Shown here: positions 25,979 through 34,346 of the stretch, piece by piece | Layout of the letters: each line of letters begins with the position of its first letter | Numbering within the stretch: the first letter of the stretch is position 1 | Assembly: GCA_945861865.1 (NCBI GenBank) | Contig: CAMAWN010000024.1 | Span: forward strand, 1-44,013 | Source: Candidatus Kuenenia stuttgartensis | Lineage (GTDB): Bacteria > Planctomycetota > Planctomycetia > Planctomycetales > Planctomycetaceae | DNA length: 44,013 nucleotides | Direction: 5' to 3' | Program-made: the position numbers and the translations under genes | The notes under the pieces: generated by a model | The model's database searches: none | Seen by the model: only the letters and a program-made list of their open reading frames with translations | Told to the model about the DNA's origin: nothing

Positions 25979-26328
25979 TCAATCGTAGAGTCGGCAAGTT
26001 GCCGTGCGGTTCCACCACGCCGCTTCATCGAGCGTGGCCAGAGTTGCGATGTCGGTCGGTGACAACTGCGTGTCCGAGGCCATTCGTTCTCGCAATCGAG
26101 CTGGTCCAAACAAAATGTCGATCGGCATTTTGTTCTGCTCGTACTCGTACGGGACAGCCAAGCGAACTCGCGGGTGTGGAGTTTACGAATTACGACCAAC
26201 AGAGCCAGCGTCGCGGTGACGGATTGCCCACTTCCCGGTTCGGTGATGTGCAGCGCGAGGCCGCCGCAACTTAGGCCGCGCCACTTGTCGAATGTCGGCG
26301 TGCCACCGACAACGCTCAGTTCGTCCAC
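25979..26328 (-). pseudogene. Decayed C-terminal fragment of a DUF1343 (NamZ-like) gene
   Basis: Two frames carry one degraded protein. Frame 1 (from 26328) reads TPTFDKWRGLSCGGLALHIT ... LALLVVIRKLHTREFAWL. A second frame (from about 26161 to 25979) continues AVPYEYEQNKMPIDILFGPARL ... ERMASDTQLSPTDIATLATLDEAA. The join at about 26155-26161 needs an indel of one or two bases. Both halves match the C-terminal region of DUF1343 proteins, a family that includes the exo-beta-N-acetylmuramidase NamZ. About the N-terminal two thirds is absent, and I see no matching upstream frame. It lies 42 nt upstream of the oxidoreductase start. Confidence 0.75.
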
Positions 26329-26421
26329 AACGCACGCAAACGCAGAAAAGCATTACTGGAATCGCTCGTCGCCATCCTCATCGCTTCACCTCCTCGGATC
26401 GCCGCTTGAGCCTTGCCAAAT

Positions 26422-28068
26422 TCACTTGGCCGCTGGCGGAGTCGACACCGTCAACCACAAGTCCGAGACCGACGTGCTGAACGCAGTCAAAGTCGCTGAG
26501 GCTGTCTTCTCGATCAGTGGTTCACCTTTGACTTGACCTCGAATGCGGATCGGTCCGGAAAAGGTGACTCCCGCTTCAGCCTTCAACATGAGCTTCACCG
26601 ACTTGGCGGAGTCGCCGCTCTTGGCCGACACGATTGGTTCGCAAGTGACCTTGTCCGGCAAATCGGATACGACCATTTCGATATCCTGAGCGAAGCCTCG
26701 CAAGCGATCGACCGTCACCGGAATTTCAAGCGGCTTGTCGGGAGCCAGTGCGAAGGAGTCCGCGGCGACTTTCAACTCGAAGTCAGGCTGCGAGGGGAGG
26801 ACGGTCAGCCGGTAAAAAAATCTCGGTCCACCCAATCCAAACCGATCGGTGATCGCAACGCGGTACTCTCCCTCGGCTGGAGCCGTGAAGTTGGCGTCGG
26901 GATCGAAGTCACCCTTCGAGCCGTCATCAACTTCTTGCAACTGCGAACCGTCCGCTTTCAAAATCCGCAGCAGCGGATCGAGTGGCGAACCGGCCGAGCG
27001 AGCATCCGTCCGAATCACAATCGCCTGCTTCGCCGCCAACTTCACGCGAAAGAAATCAACCTCGTCCGGCTTGTCAATCACACCGGTCATCGACGACGGC
27101 ACCGCGATCTCTTGCGGCTCCGGAGTCCGCTCAGTCAATTCGACGACCGACGGATGCGGCTCGACCGGCAGCGTCAACGTATTGCCCAACAGCGTGTGTC
27201 GCACAATGTACGAGCCTTTTGACGCATCGGCCGGAACCTCCGCCAACTCCGGCGGCAGATTCCAGCCATGCAATCGCAACCGTGGTGGAGGCGTCTCGCC
27301 GCCGTCTGGTTTTGAACTCGGAGGCGAGACGCCTTCACCACGTCCGACCGACATTGGCTTCGTGTGGTCCACGAACGCCCCGGTCGTCAGCGTCAGCCGA
27401 TAGATGTAGTTCGCGCCGCCGGCAAACGCGATGCTTGAATTCGCTGTCTCCGGAAACGCGAACACTCGCACGCCGTATTCACCGTCCGCCGGAGCCGTGA
27501 AAACAATTTGCGGATCGAGGCTATGATCGTCGTCGTTGTGTTCCAACACGAACCCGCGCGGGCCGAGCACTTGCAGGACGCCATCCATCGGAGAACCGAG
27601 CGTCCCTTTCGCCATCAGTGACGCAACCAACGTCTGTCCCGCTTTCAACGAGACGGCGAACGTGTCCACGTCGCCTCCCTTGTCCAACACGCCGTTGACG
27701 ACGACCTGACTCGATTCGATTTTTTGAGCTTCCTTCGCCGAGTTGTTCGGTTCCTTCTCCGCGACTTCCGCGAGTGTGCCGATCACAAACGATCGCAGCG
27801 GCGAAGCGCCTTCGGCATTGAAAACTCGAATCCAGCACAATCCAGGAGCGGCATTCTCGGCGGTCGTCACCTTGAACTTGTTGCCGGTCTCGGCGAATTC
27901 AATTTTCAAGCCCTCACGACTGAGCCATGTCTGCGGCTTCTCGCCCAGCGAACCCTGCGCGGTGACTTCAACAGACTGCCCAATTTGGCAACCAGCCGGA
28001 AACAACGCGGTGACGTTTGGCGGCGCGGCAACCAATGTCGCCGCCAGCATGAGCAGCGCTGACGTCAC
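26422..28068 (-). CDS. Exported PPC-domain protein
   Basis: A GTG start at 28066-28068, with GGAG about 8 nt before it, gives 548 residues and overlaps the DUF1501 TGA. A signal peptide (MTSALLMLAATLVAAPP) leads to an NVTALFPAGCQIGQSVEVTAQG start typical of planctomycete proteins with this domain order. Two pre-peptidase C-terminal (PPC) domains follow: one at about 100-230 (VDTFAVSLKAGQTLVASLMA, LDPQIVFTAPADGEYGVRVF) and one at about 325-420 (VDFFRVKLAAKQAIVIRTDA, DPDANFTAPAEGEYRVAITD). Residues about 242-262 are a low-complexity Gly/Pro-rich stretch encoded by a hairpin repeat. No catalytic domain is seen; such proteins stand next to DUF1501 genes in planctomycetes. Confidence 0.85.
   Translation of the reverse strand: MTSALLMLAATLVAAPPNVTALFPAGCQIGQSVEVTAQGSLGEKPQTWLSREGLKIEFAETGNKFKVTTAENAAPGLCWIRVFNAEGASPLRSFVIGTLAEVAEKEPNNSAKEAQKIESSQVVVNGVLDKGGDVDTFAVSLKAGQTLVASLMAKGTLGSPMDGVLQVLGPRGFVLEHNDDDHSLDPQIVFTAPADGEYGVRVFAFPETANSSIAFAGGANYIYRLTLTTGAFVDHTKPMSVGRGEGVSPPSSKPDGGETPPPRLRLHGWNLPPELAEVPADASKGSYIVRHTLLGNTLTLPVEPHPSVVELTERTPEPQEIAVPSSMTGVIDKPDEVDFFRVKLAAKQAIVIRTDARSAGSPLDPLLRILKADGSQLQEVDDGSKGDFDPDANFTAPAEGEYRVAITDRFGLGGPRFFYRLTVLPSQPDFELKVAADSFALAPDKPLEIPVTVDRLRGFAQDIEMVVSDLPDKVTCEPIVSAKSGDSAKSVKLMLKAEAGVTFSGPIRIRGQVKGEPLIEKTASATLTAFSTSVSDLWLTVSTPPAAK
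27281..27342. repeat. Hairpin repeat read in frame inside the PPC-domain gene
   Basis: Arms 27281-27300 (cgtggtggaggcgtctcgcc) and 27323-27342 pair at 19 of 20 positions. On the coding strand it reads roughly G-E-G-V-S-P-P ... G-G-E-T-P-P-P, without a stop. No second copy was seen in this window. Confidence 0.8.
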
Positions 28069-29399
28069 GACATCAACTCCGGGATCGGAGTCGGGTTGCT
28101 GACTAAGTGGGTCGGTCGGCCTTGTGCGGTGTACAGCATCTTGTCTGGGTTGATGCCGAGCTTCGTGTAAATCGTCGAGACGTAATTCTCTGGCGAACAA
28201 ACTCGTTCAACGGCCGAGTAACCGTGCTTGTCGGTCGCGCCGACGACGACACCACCGGGCGTGCCACCGCCGGCCATCAGCACGGACATCGCGCTCGACC
28301 AGTGATCGCGGCCCGCCTTGCTCTGGCCGGACAACGTCGAGAGCTTCGGTGTGCGGCCGAACTCGCCGAGTGCTGTGACGATTGTCGTGTCCAATAACCC
28401 GCGCTCGCTGAGGTCTTCGATCAGCGTAGCGACCGAGTTATCCCATCCGGGCAACCGCTTCGAGCAGGCACTGAAGAGGTCCGCGTGATGATCCCAACCA
28501 CCGTCGTTCACGGTGACGAACGGCACTCCCGCCTCGATCAATCGCCGAGCCAACAGCAGTCGCTGGCCGAAGGAATTCCGGCCGTAGCGATCGCGTACCT
28601 GTTCCGGTTCCTTGTGAATGTCAAACGCGGCTTGAGCCAGCGGCGATGTCACCAAGTCAAATCCTTGTTTGTAGTAGTCATCGAGCGCCAGCGCCGGATC
28701 GCCCGCCGCCTTCTCGTTCAAACGCGGCAGCGTATCGACCAACTTTCGCAGATCGCCGCGCCGATGAAATTTGTCATCCGTCAGTCCCTTCGGCAGCGCG
28801 ACATCGCGAACTCGGAAGCCGGCTCCGTTCGGGTCATCACCGACGACAAACGGAGCGTGCTTGGCTCCGAGAAAATTCGGACCACCGGAGCGGGTCATCG
28901 ACGGAATCGAAAAGTACGCGGGCAGTCCATTCGGCTTGCCCAGTTCGTGCGAGACGACCGCACCCATGCTCGGATGAAAACTGACGAACGCGCCGCAACC
29001 GACCGGGATGCGAGTCGGTGCTCCGGTCATCATGTAGTGGTTGCCGGCCCCGTGATTGTTTTGATCGTGCCGGATCGAGCGAATCATCGTGTACTTGTCG
29101 AGGATGCTCGCCAGCCGGGGCATGTGCTCCGAGAAATGGACACCGGGCAGTTTCGTTGCGATCGCCTCGAACTCGCCACGAATCTCTGCGGGAGCGGCCG
29201 GCTTCGGATCGAAGGTCTCGAAGTGCGTCGGCCCACCATCCATCCAAATCAGGATGCAGCCTTTGGCCTTCGGCGCATCGTCCGCTGCACTCGCTCGCGC
29301 GGCCAAGGCGGAAACGAATCCGCTCCCTAGCCAGCCACCGAGGCCGAGCTTCAAGCAATCACGTCGCGCGAACCCTTCGCAGTTCAATCGGCGAGCCAT
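28065..29399 (-). CDS. DUF1501 protein, first copy
   Basis: The 444-residue protein has a twin-arginine-like export signal (A-R-R-D-C-L-K, then LGLGGWLGSGFVSALAARASA). The DUF1501 core follows: CILIWMDGGPTHFETFDPKP, SEHMPRLASILDKYTMIRSI, GAGNHYMMTGAPT, DTTIVTALGEFGRTPKLS, GRDHWSSAMSVLMAGGG. These are sulfatase-superfamily-like metal-site residues, but the reaction of DUF1501 proteins is unknown. AAGGAA lies 7 nt before the ATG. The stop overlaps the PPC-domain gene start, so the two are translated together. Length is normal for the family. Confidence 0.92.
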   Translation of the reverse strand: MARRLNCEGFARRDCLKLGLGGWLGSGFVSALAARASAADDAPKAKGCILIWMDGGPTHFETFDPKPAAPAEIRGEFEAIATKLPGVHFSEHMPRLASILDKYTMIRSIRHDQNNHGAGNHYMMTGAPTRIPVGCGAFVSFHPSMGAVVSHELGKPNGLPAYFSIPSMTRSGGPNFLGAKHAPFVVGDDPNGAGFRVRDVALPKGLTDDKFHRRGDLRKLVDTLPRLNEKAAGDPALALDDYYKQGFDLVTSPLAQAAFDIHKEPEQVRDRYGRNSFGQRLLLARRLIEAGVPFVTVNDGGWDHHADLFSACSKRLPGWDNSVATLIEDLSERGLLDTTIVTALGEFGRTPKLSTLSGQSKAGRDHWSSAMSVLMAGGGTPGGVVVGATDKHGYSAVERVCSPENYVSTIYTKLGINPDKMLYTAQGRPTHLVSNPTPIPELMS

Positions 29400-29495
29400 C
29401 GAATGTTCCTTTTCGGCGGGACAAAGTCAGGGCAGGGCGAGCAGAATAACCGAGAAATCGGCGACACAACAGGCAAACTTGATGGTTTTCGCGTG

Positions 29496-29514
29496 GCACA
29501 CGCGGCTCGTGTGC
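29496..29514 (-). terminator. Hairpin just after the TolB-like gene
   Basis: A 7-bp perfect stem, gcacacg/cgtgtgc, lies 3 nt beyond the stop codon of the minus-strand gene ending at 29518, with an A-rich run beyond it on that strand's template. It may be a terminator; it also resembles a repeat near 23845. Confidence 0.4.
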
Positions 29515-29517
29515 GAC

Positions 29518-30381
29518 TCATTCCGTCAGGCGGCAGGAATAAACGTCAAACCCACCATCGCGATTCGAGACGAATCCAATTCGCCCATCAGGAGTCCAAG
29601 CCGGGAAGTTGTCGATGCCCTCATTGCGAGTGACGTTCCTCGCCGGCCCATCGAGCGGCTGCACATAGATTTCCAAATTGCCGTCGCGGTTCGATGTGAA
29701 TGCGACGTGCCGACCATCGGGTGACCAGGCGGGATAATCATCCAGCCCTTTGCTCTGAGTCAGCCGACGCAGATTCGAGCCATCGGGATTGATGAGCGCG
29801 ATCTCCAAATCGCCCCAGCGATTCGTCGTGAAGGCAATCGTTTTGCCGTCCGGCGACCAACTCGGATGTGCGTCAATCGCGGTGTCGGTCGTCAGCCGCT
29901 GCCACTCTCCGCCAATTACGTCGGCAACGTACAACTCTTGGTTGCCATGCCGAGTCGATGTGAACGCGAACCGCTTTCCATCCGGCGACCAACACGGTGA
30001 CTCTTCGTGCGAGAGCGCTCCCTGAGTCGTTGCCAGCGGCATCAGCTTTCGATCCGCGAGCGTCAGCCGATGGATTTCGATATCTCCTTGCCCCGGCGAC
30101 GTCTTGTCGAAGGACAGTAGCAAGCTCATGCCGTCGGGTGAAAAGACCGCGTCGAATTCCGCCGAGGTGTGTGACGTCAGCCGCTCTTCCGCACCGGACT
30201 TCAAGTCGCGCAGGAACAGAAAAATCGTTGCCCCCTGATGCCTCGCAAACACAACCTGCTTTCCGTCCGGTGACCAACACGGCCGCTGTTTGAGATGCCC
30301 GTCGGTCGTCAGCCTAACCAAATCCGGCTCCGCCGCGACCGACGCCACGACCAGCAACACTCGAAGCATCACCGAATTCAT
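29518..30381 (-). CDS. Exported WD40-like (PD40/TolB) beta-propeller protein
   Basis: The 287-residue protein has a short signal (MNSVMLRVLLVVASVAAE) and six PD40 repeats, each with an S-P-D-G turn: CWSPDGKQVVFAR, VFSPDGMSLLLSF, CWSPDGKRFAFTS, SWSPDGKTIAFTT, AWSPDGRHVAFTS and AWTPDGRIGFVS. This builds a single six-bladed TolB-like propeller, with no TolB N-terminal domain. GAGGG is only 3-4 nt before the ATG, a short spacing. A role in envelope binding is possible, but no partner genes (TolA, Pal) are seen. It lies between the two DUF1501 genes. Confidence 0.85.
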   Translation of the reverse strand: MNSVMLRVLLVVASVAAEPDLVRLTTDGHLKQRPCWSPDGKQVVFARHQGATIFLFLRDLKSGAEERLTSHTSAEFDAVFSPDGMSLLLSFDKTSPGQGDIEIHRLTLADRKLMPLATTQGALSHEESPCWSPDGKRFAFTSTRHGNQELYVADVIGGEWQRLTTDTAIDAHPSWSPDGKTIAFTTNRWGDLEIALINPDGSNLRRLTQSKGLDDYPAWSPDGRHVAFTSNRDGNLEIYVQPLDGPARNVTRNEGIDNFPAWTPDGRIGFVSNRDGGFDVYSCRLTE

Positions 30382-30489
30382 AATCCCTCACGTCCAGCCG
30401 ACAGCCGTGAGCCGACAGCCGTAATACCGGTTTTGAAGTTTTGGAAGGTGTTCGTCAAAAACAGGATCACGGCTGGCGGCCGAACAATC

Positions 30490-31860
30490 TCAAGTCAACT
30501 CTTCGATCAGATTTCCTTGAGGCAGCAATCCGTTTGTCGTCAGCGTCGTCGTGTCGATGCCCATCTGGCCGAGCACCGTCGCAAACAAATCCGCCGCCGT
30601 GACCGGCCGAGCCGCCGGATATTCGCCGAGTCGATCACTGGCTCCGATGATTTGACCGGCACGCAATCCGCCGCCGGCGACGACGCCGGAGTAGCAATGC
30701 TCCCAGTGATCGCGGCCGGCACGGTTGTTGATTTTTGGAGTGCGGCCGAATTCTCCCACAACGACGACAGCGGTCTCGGCCAGCAAGCCGCGTTCGTCGA
30801 GATCATCGAGCAGCGCGGACAATGCTTGGTCGAGCATCCAAGCGTGCCGGTCTTGATACTGCTGAAAGTGTCGATCGTGCATGTCCCAGCCGCCGTCGCC
30901 GAGATCCTCGACTGGCTCGACGTGCGAGCTCCAATTGACCTGCACGAACCGAGCACCCGCCTCGACCAGCCTCCGCGCCAACAAACAGCACTGACCGAAT
31001 CGAAATCGTCCGAACCGTCGCCGGGCGGGTTCGGGTTCGCGGTCCAAATCAAAGACCTCGCGCGAACCAGACTTCGTCAGCAACGAAATTGCTTGCTGAT
31101 AAAACGCATCGAGCCGCCTCATTTCCGCAGACCGTTCGACTCGCTGAGCGAGTTGGTCAAACTCCGCCAGCAACCGGTCGCGTGAGTCGATGCCGCTGGC
31201 GGTCAAGCCGTCCAATAATTTCAAATGCGGAATCTCGATGCCGCGTTCCGGGTGAAAGTCCAATCGAAACGGGTCGTGCATCGGACCCAGTGCCGCACCG
31301 CCTTCGCCGGTGATCGGTCGCTTGCCCTGATGCAGATGTCCGCCGACGGCCAAGAACCGTGGCATCCCCGGCGAGAACCCCAACACCTTGGAAACGATTG
31401 ACCCGTGCGTTGGCTTCACGACACCCGACAGCACTTGTCCGCTGAGACTCGCCGCGCCGGTGCTGCTACCCGTCAGTCCAATCGTCCCCGCGATGCCGTG
31501 ATCATTCGATGTCCCGCGCAGTGATCGAATGACCGAATACTTTTTTGCTCGCCGAGCAAGCTGCGGCAACAGTTCGCAAACATCGAACCCCGGCACGCTG
31601 CTGGCGATTGGCGAATACGGCCCGCGATACTCGACCGGAGCCTTCGGCTTCATATCGAACGAATCGAGGTGACTCGGCCCACCCCACAGCCAGAGCAGAA
31701 TCACAGACTTTGCGGGTGTCTTCCGCTCGACCTCCGCTGACTCAATCCGCAAGACGTCCGCCAGATTGACCCCGACTGCCGACAACATCCCGGCGCAAAG
31801 CAACTCCCGCCGAGTCCATCCCCGGCATTCGAGAGTTTGCATTCGGCCGATGCTGAACAT
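30490..31860 (-). CDS. DUF1501 protein, second copy
   Basis: The 456-residue protein has an R-R-E-L-L export-type start (W-T-R-R-E-L-L-C-A-G) and the same DUF1501 core: VILLWLWGGPSHLDSFDMKP, VCELLPQLARRAKKYSVIRS, HGIAGTIGLTGSS, ETAVVVVGEFGRTPKINNRA, GRDHWEHCYSGVVAGGG. It differs well beyond a recent duplication from the copy at 28065. GAGGAC is about 6 nt before the ATG at 31858-31860. It follows the DUF1549/DUF1553 gene after 70 nt containing a hairpin, the usual planctomycete pairing of these families. Confidence 0.92.
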   Translation of the reverse strand: MFSIGRMQTLECRGWTRRELLCAGMLSAVGVNLADVLRIESAEVERKTPAKSVILLWLWGGPSHLDSFDMKPKAPVEYRGPYSPIASSVPGFDVCELLPQLARRAKKYSVIRSLRGTSNDHGIAGTIGLTGSSTGAASLSGQVLSGVVKPTHGSIVSKVLGFSPGMPRFLAVGGHLHQGKRPITGEGGAALGPMHDPFRLDFHPERGIEIPHLKLLDGLTASGIDSRDRLLAEFDQLAQRVERSAEMRRLDAFYQQAISLLTKSGSREVFDLDREPEPARRRFGRFRFGQCCLLARRLVEAGARFVQVNWSSHVEPVEDLGDGGWDMHDRHFQQYQDRHAWMLDQALSALLDDLDERGLLAETAVVVVGEFGRTPKINNRAGRDHWEHCYSGVVAGGGLRAGQIIGASDRLGEYPAARPVTAADLFATVLGQMGIDTTTLTTNGLLPQGNLIEELT

Positions 31861-31885
31861 GGGGCGTCCTCGTTTCGTCGCCCGG

Positions 31886-31919
31886 CGCCTACGTCCGGGC
31901 GGATGTTCGGACGTAGGCG
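31886..31919. repeat. Hairpin repeat between DUF1553 and DUF1501 genes
   Basis: Arms cgcctacgtccg (31886-31897) and cggacgtaggcg (31908-31919) form a perfect 12-bp stem with a 10-nt loop. It starts 11 nt after the stop of the gene ending at 31931 and could weaken read-through into the next gene. Confidence 0.65.
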
Positions 31920-31930
31920 TCCGAATTACT

Positions 31931-34120
31931 TCAATCCTTGAACACGAACTCCGCAGTGTTGAGCAACGCCCACATCAGATCTTCGATGACTTGTCGACGG
32001 ACGGCTCCTTCTGCCTCGAAGAGCGCGACGGCGATTTTGGATTCCGCCTCGGTCGGGCGGCGCGAGTAGATCGACAGGTAGACGCTGTCGACGACCGCCG
32101 TCGGTACGAGGTCCGTCTTCGCCAGTTGAGCGGCAACGCTGGTGTCGGACGTGACCTTCGAGAACAAGTTCTCTGAGTTCATCAGGTGCAAGACTTGCAC
32201 GACGGTCGGTTCGGCCGAGCGTTCGCAAGGTGGGTCTTGGTTTTCATCCGGACGGCCGAAGGCATCGAGGAACAGCGATTCGATGCGCACAGTCCAGAGT
32301 TCTTTGGCTCGCGTGCCGGGGGCTGCGGCCGCGAACGAGTCGGTTGTGCCAGTGATCTGGCTGATCGAATCGAGCAGCACTTCACCGCGCAGTCGCTGAC
32401 GGTAGTGCCGCGAGTAATTCCGTGTGTCTGACGAATTGCGATCGTTCGGCAAACTGCTGAGACCGTAAACGTGCGATGTCGTGATGCGGCGGATCAGCTT
32501 CTTGATGTCGTAGCCGTTGTCACGGAAGTCAGCGGCCAGAGCCTCCAGCAGCGGGCCATTGCTCGGCGGGTTGGAGGCTCGCAGGTCGTCCACCGGCTCG
32601 ACGAGTCCCCGTTCCATCAGATCGGTCCAGACTCGGTTGACCATGACCTGCGCGAAGAACGGGTTGTCTCGCGACGTGATCCATGCAGCCAGAACGTCGC
32701 GCGGATCGGTCTCCGGCGTCTGGGCAGGGGAGTTGCCGAACAACGGACGTGGCTCCATGACCTTTTGGGTTCCAGGGTGCAGCACTTGCCCAGACTTGCC
32801 CGTGAAGATGAACTCCTCCGAGCCGCTGATCGGGGCCGAGATGCCGGTCCCCTTGCGACCGATGCGGCTGAAGTACGCGGCGAAGGAGTAGAAATCGTCC
32901 TGCGCCCATTTCTCGAACGGGTGATGATGACACTTCGCGCATTCCAGACGAATGCCGAGAAACAACTGGCTGACGATCGTGGTCAACTCTTCCGGTTGCC
33001 GCTTGTCCCGAAACATGTTTGTGCTGCCGTTTCGCCAAGTGCCCCCCTTCGCCGAGATCAGCTCGCGGACGAATTGGTCATACGGCTTGTTCTTGCGAAA
33101 CGCGTCACGAATCCAGGCGTCGTAGTTCAACACCGATTTGATGCCGACGTGATACGGATTCGGCCGCAGCAAATCGGCCCACTTGTTCGCCCAGTGCTCG
33201 GCGTAGTCCGGCTGAGCCAGCAGGTGATCGACCAGCGCCTCACGCTTGTTCGGCGACAGATCGTCGAGGAACTGCTTGGCCTCGTCAGCCGTTGGTGCTC
33301 GGCCGATGATGTCGATGAAGACTCGACGCAGGAACGTGTGGTCCGGCGCGGGCTCGGACGGCGTGAGTCGCAGCCGCACGAGCTTCTGCCAGACCTGCTC
33401 GTCGATCAGATTCTTGCGAGGCAGCTTGTCGTAGACCTCCTTCGGCACCTCGTTCGCCAGCGGCACCGACACCGTGCAGACCGCGATGAAGTTCATGTAT
33501 CGAGCCATCACCGCCGACTCACCAGTGATCGTGTTCGTTGAGATCACGCCGCTGTCGTTGACTGCCGCGATCGCCGATTCGTTCGACTGAAACTGCGACA
33601 GCCGAGTCACCTCTCGCGTCGTCCCGTTGGAATAGTGAGCCACCACTTTCAACGGCTTCTGGCTGTTCGCGCCGAGCACCGCGTCGCTCGGTTCGACACT
33701 GATTCGCTCCAACTTCGGAGCGTTCGCAACCGCTCGCGGAGTTCCCAACAGAACCCAGTTCCGCAGCATCGCAAAGTCCGCTCCGGTCGGATCCAACCGC
33801 TTGCCTCCGCCATGCGGGACGGCCCCGATCGGCTTGAGCAACAACAAACTTTGTTCCGGCTGAGACTGTGACAACCGTCGACCACGCGACTCTTTCGCCA
33901 GCGCGTCGAAATCGAAATCCGGATCGAACGCCAACAGCGACAATTGAAATCCGTTTTGACCGCGTTGCTTGCCATGACACGCTCCCGCGTTGCACCCGAA
34001 CTTCGTGAAGATCGGCTGGACATCGAGTTCAAAGTCAACCGCCGGTGACTCCGCAACCACCAAACTGAACGGCGACAGAAGAAGGCCGACAAGAAGCAAC
34101 AATTGTGACGGACGGAACAT
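31931..34120 (-). CDS. Exported DUF1549/DUF1553 protein with Ig-like domain
   Basis: The ATG at 34118-34120 has GAGGTG about 7 nt upstream and gives 729 residues; the open frame further upstream runs through repeat DNA. A signal peptide (FRPSQLLLLVGLLLSPFSLVVA) precedes a haem-like C43-x-x-x-x-C48-H49. Next come a BIG2-like Ig domain (about 125-210, LKVVAHYSNGTTREVTRLSQ), DUF1549 (about 225-460, FLRRVFIDIIGRAPTADEAK and ECAKCHHHPFEKW) and DUF1553 (about 490-729, SRDNPFFAQVMVNRVWTDLM). A second haem-like CAKCH sits in DUF1549. Such proteins are probably exported redox proteins that work with DUF1501. It leads the minus-strand run of 31931-26422. Confidence 0.92.
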   Translation of the reverse strand: MFRPSQLLLLVGLLLSPFSLVVAESPAVDFELDVQPIFTKFGCNAGACHGKQRGQNGFQLSLLAFDPDFDFDALAKESRGRRLSQSQPEQSLLLLKPIGAVPHGGGKRLDPTGADFAMLRNWVLLGTPRAVANAPKLERISVEPSDAVLGANSQKPLKVVAHYSNGTTREVTRLSQFQSNESAIAAVNDSGVISTNTITGESAVMARYMNFIAVCTVSVPLANEVPKEVYDKLPRKNLIDEQVWQKLVRLRLTPSEPAPDHTFLRRVFIDIIGRAPTADEAKQFLDDLSPNKREALVDHLLAQPDYAEHWANKWADLLRPNPYHVGIKSVLNYDAWIRDAFRKNKPYDQFVRELISAKGGTWRNGSTNMFRDKRQPEELTTIVSQLFLGIRLECAKCHHHPFEKWAQDDFYSFAAYFSRIGRKGTGISAPISGSEEFIFTGKSGQVLHPGTQKVMEPRPLFGNSPAQTPETDPRDVLAAWITSRDNPFFAQVMVNRVWTDLMERGLVEPVDDLRASNPPSNGPLLEALAADFRDNGYDIKKLIRRITTSHVYGLSSLPNDRNSSDTRNYSRHYRQRLRGEVLLDSISQITGTTDSFAAAAPGTRAKELWTVRIESLFLDAFGRPDENQDPPCERSAEPTVVQVLHLMNSENLFSKVTSDTSVAAQLAKTDLVPTAVVDSVYLSIYSRRPTEAESKIAVALFEAEGAVRRQVIEDLMWALLNTAEFVFKD

Positions 34121-34208
34121 GAGTGACACCTCAAGCCAATCAACAGACCTCAACCGAGACGGGCCCAAGATATCACCCAACAACACCCAATGCGAAGCCC
34201 GTTGTACC

Positions 34209-34266
34209 AGCACGACGCGCAAGCGAGTGGTTACTTCGAGAAGTCCACTCGCTTGCGCGTCGTGCT
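34209..34266. repeat. Perfect 22-bp inverted repeat
   Basis: Arms 34209-34230 and 34245-34266 are exactly complementary (core cgacgcgcaagcgagtgg), with a 14-nt loop that itself holds acttc-ga-gaagt. It lies in the 226-nt gap between the divergent DUF1549/1553 and enolase-superfamily genes. Confidence 0.9.
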
Positions 34267-34346
34267 TGCGACACCAACGAGACTTGCGAATCGCTCGCAG
34301 TTTGAGGAACTTGGAACACCCACAGTCACCTTCCGAGGAGCCGTTG

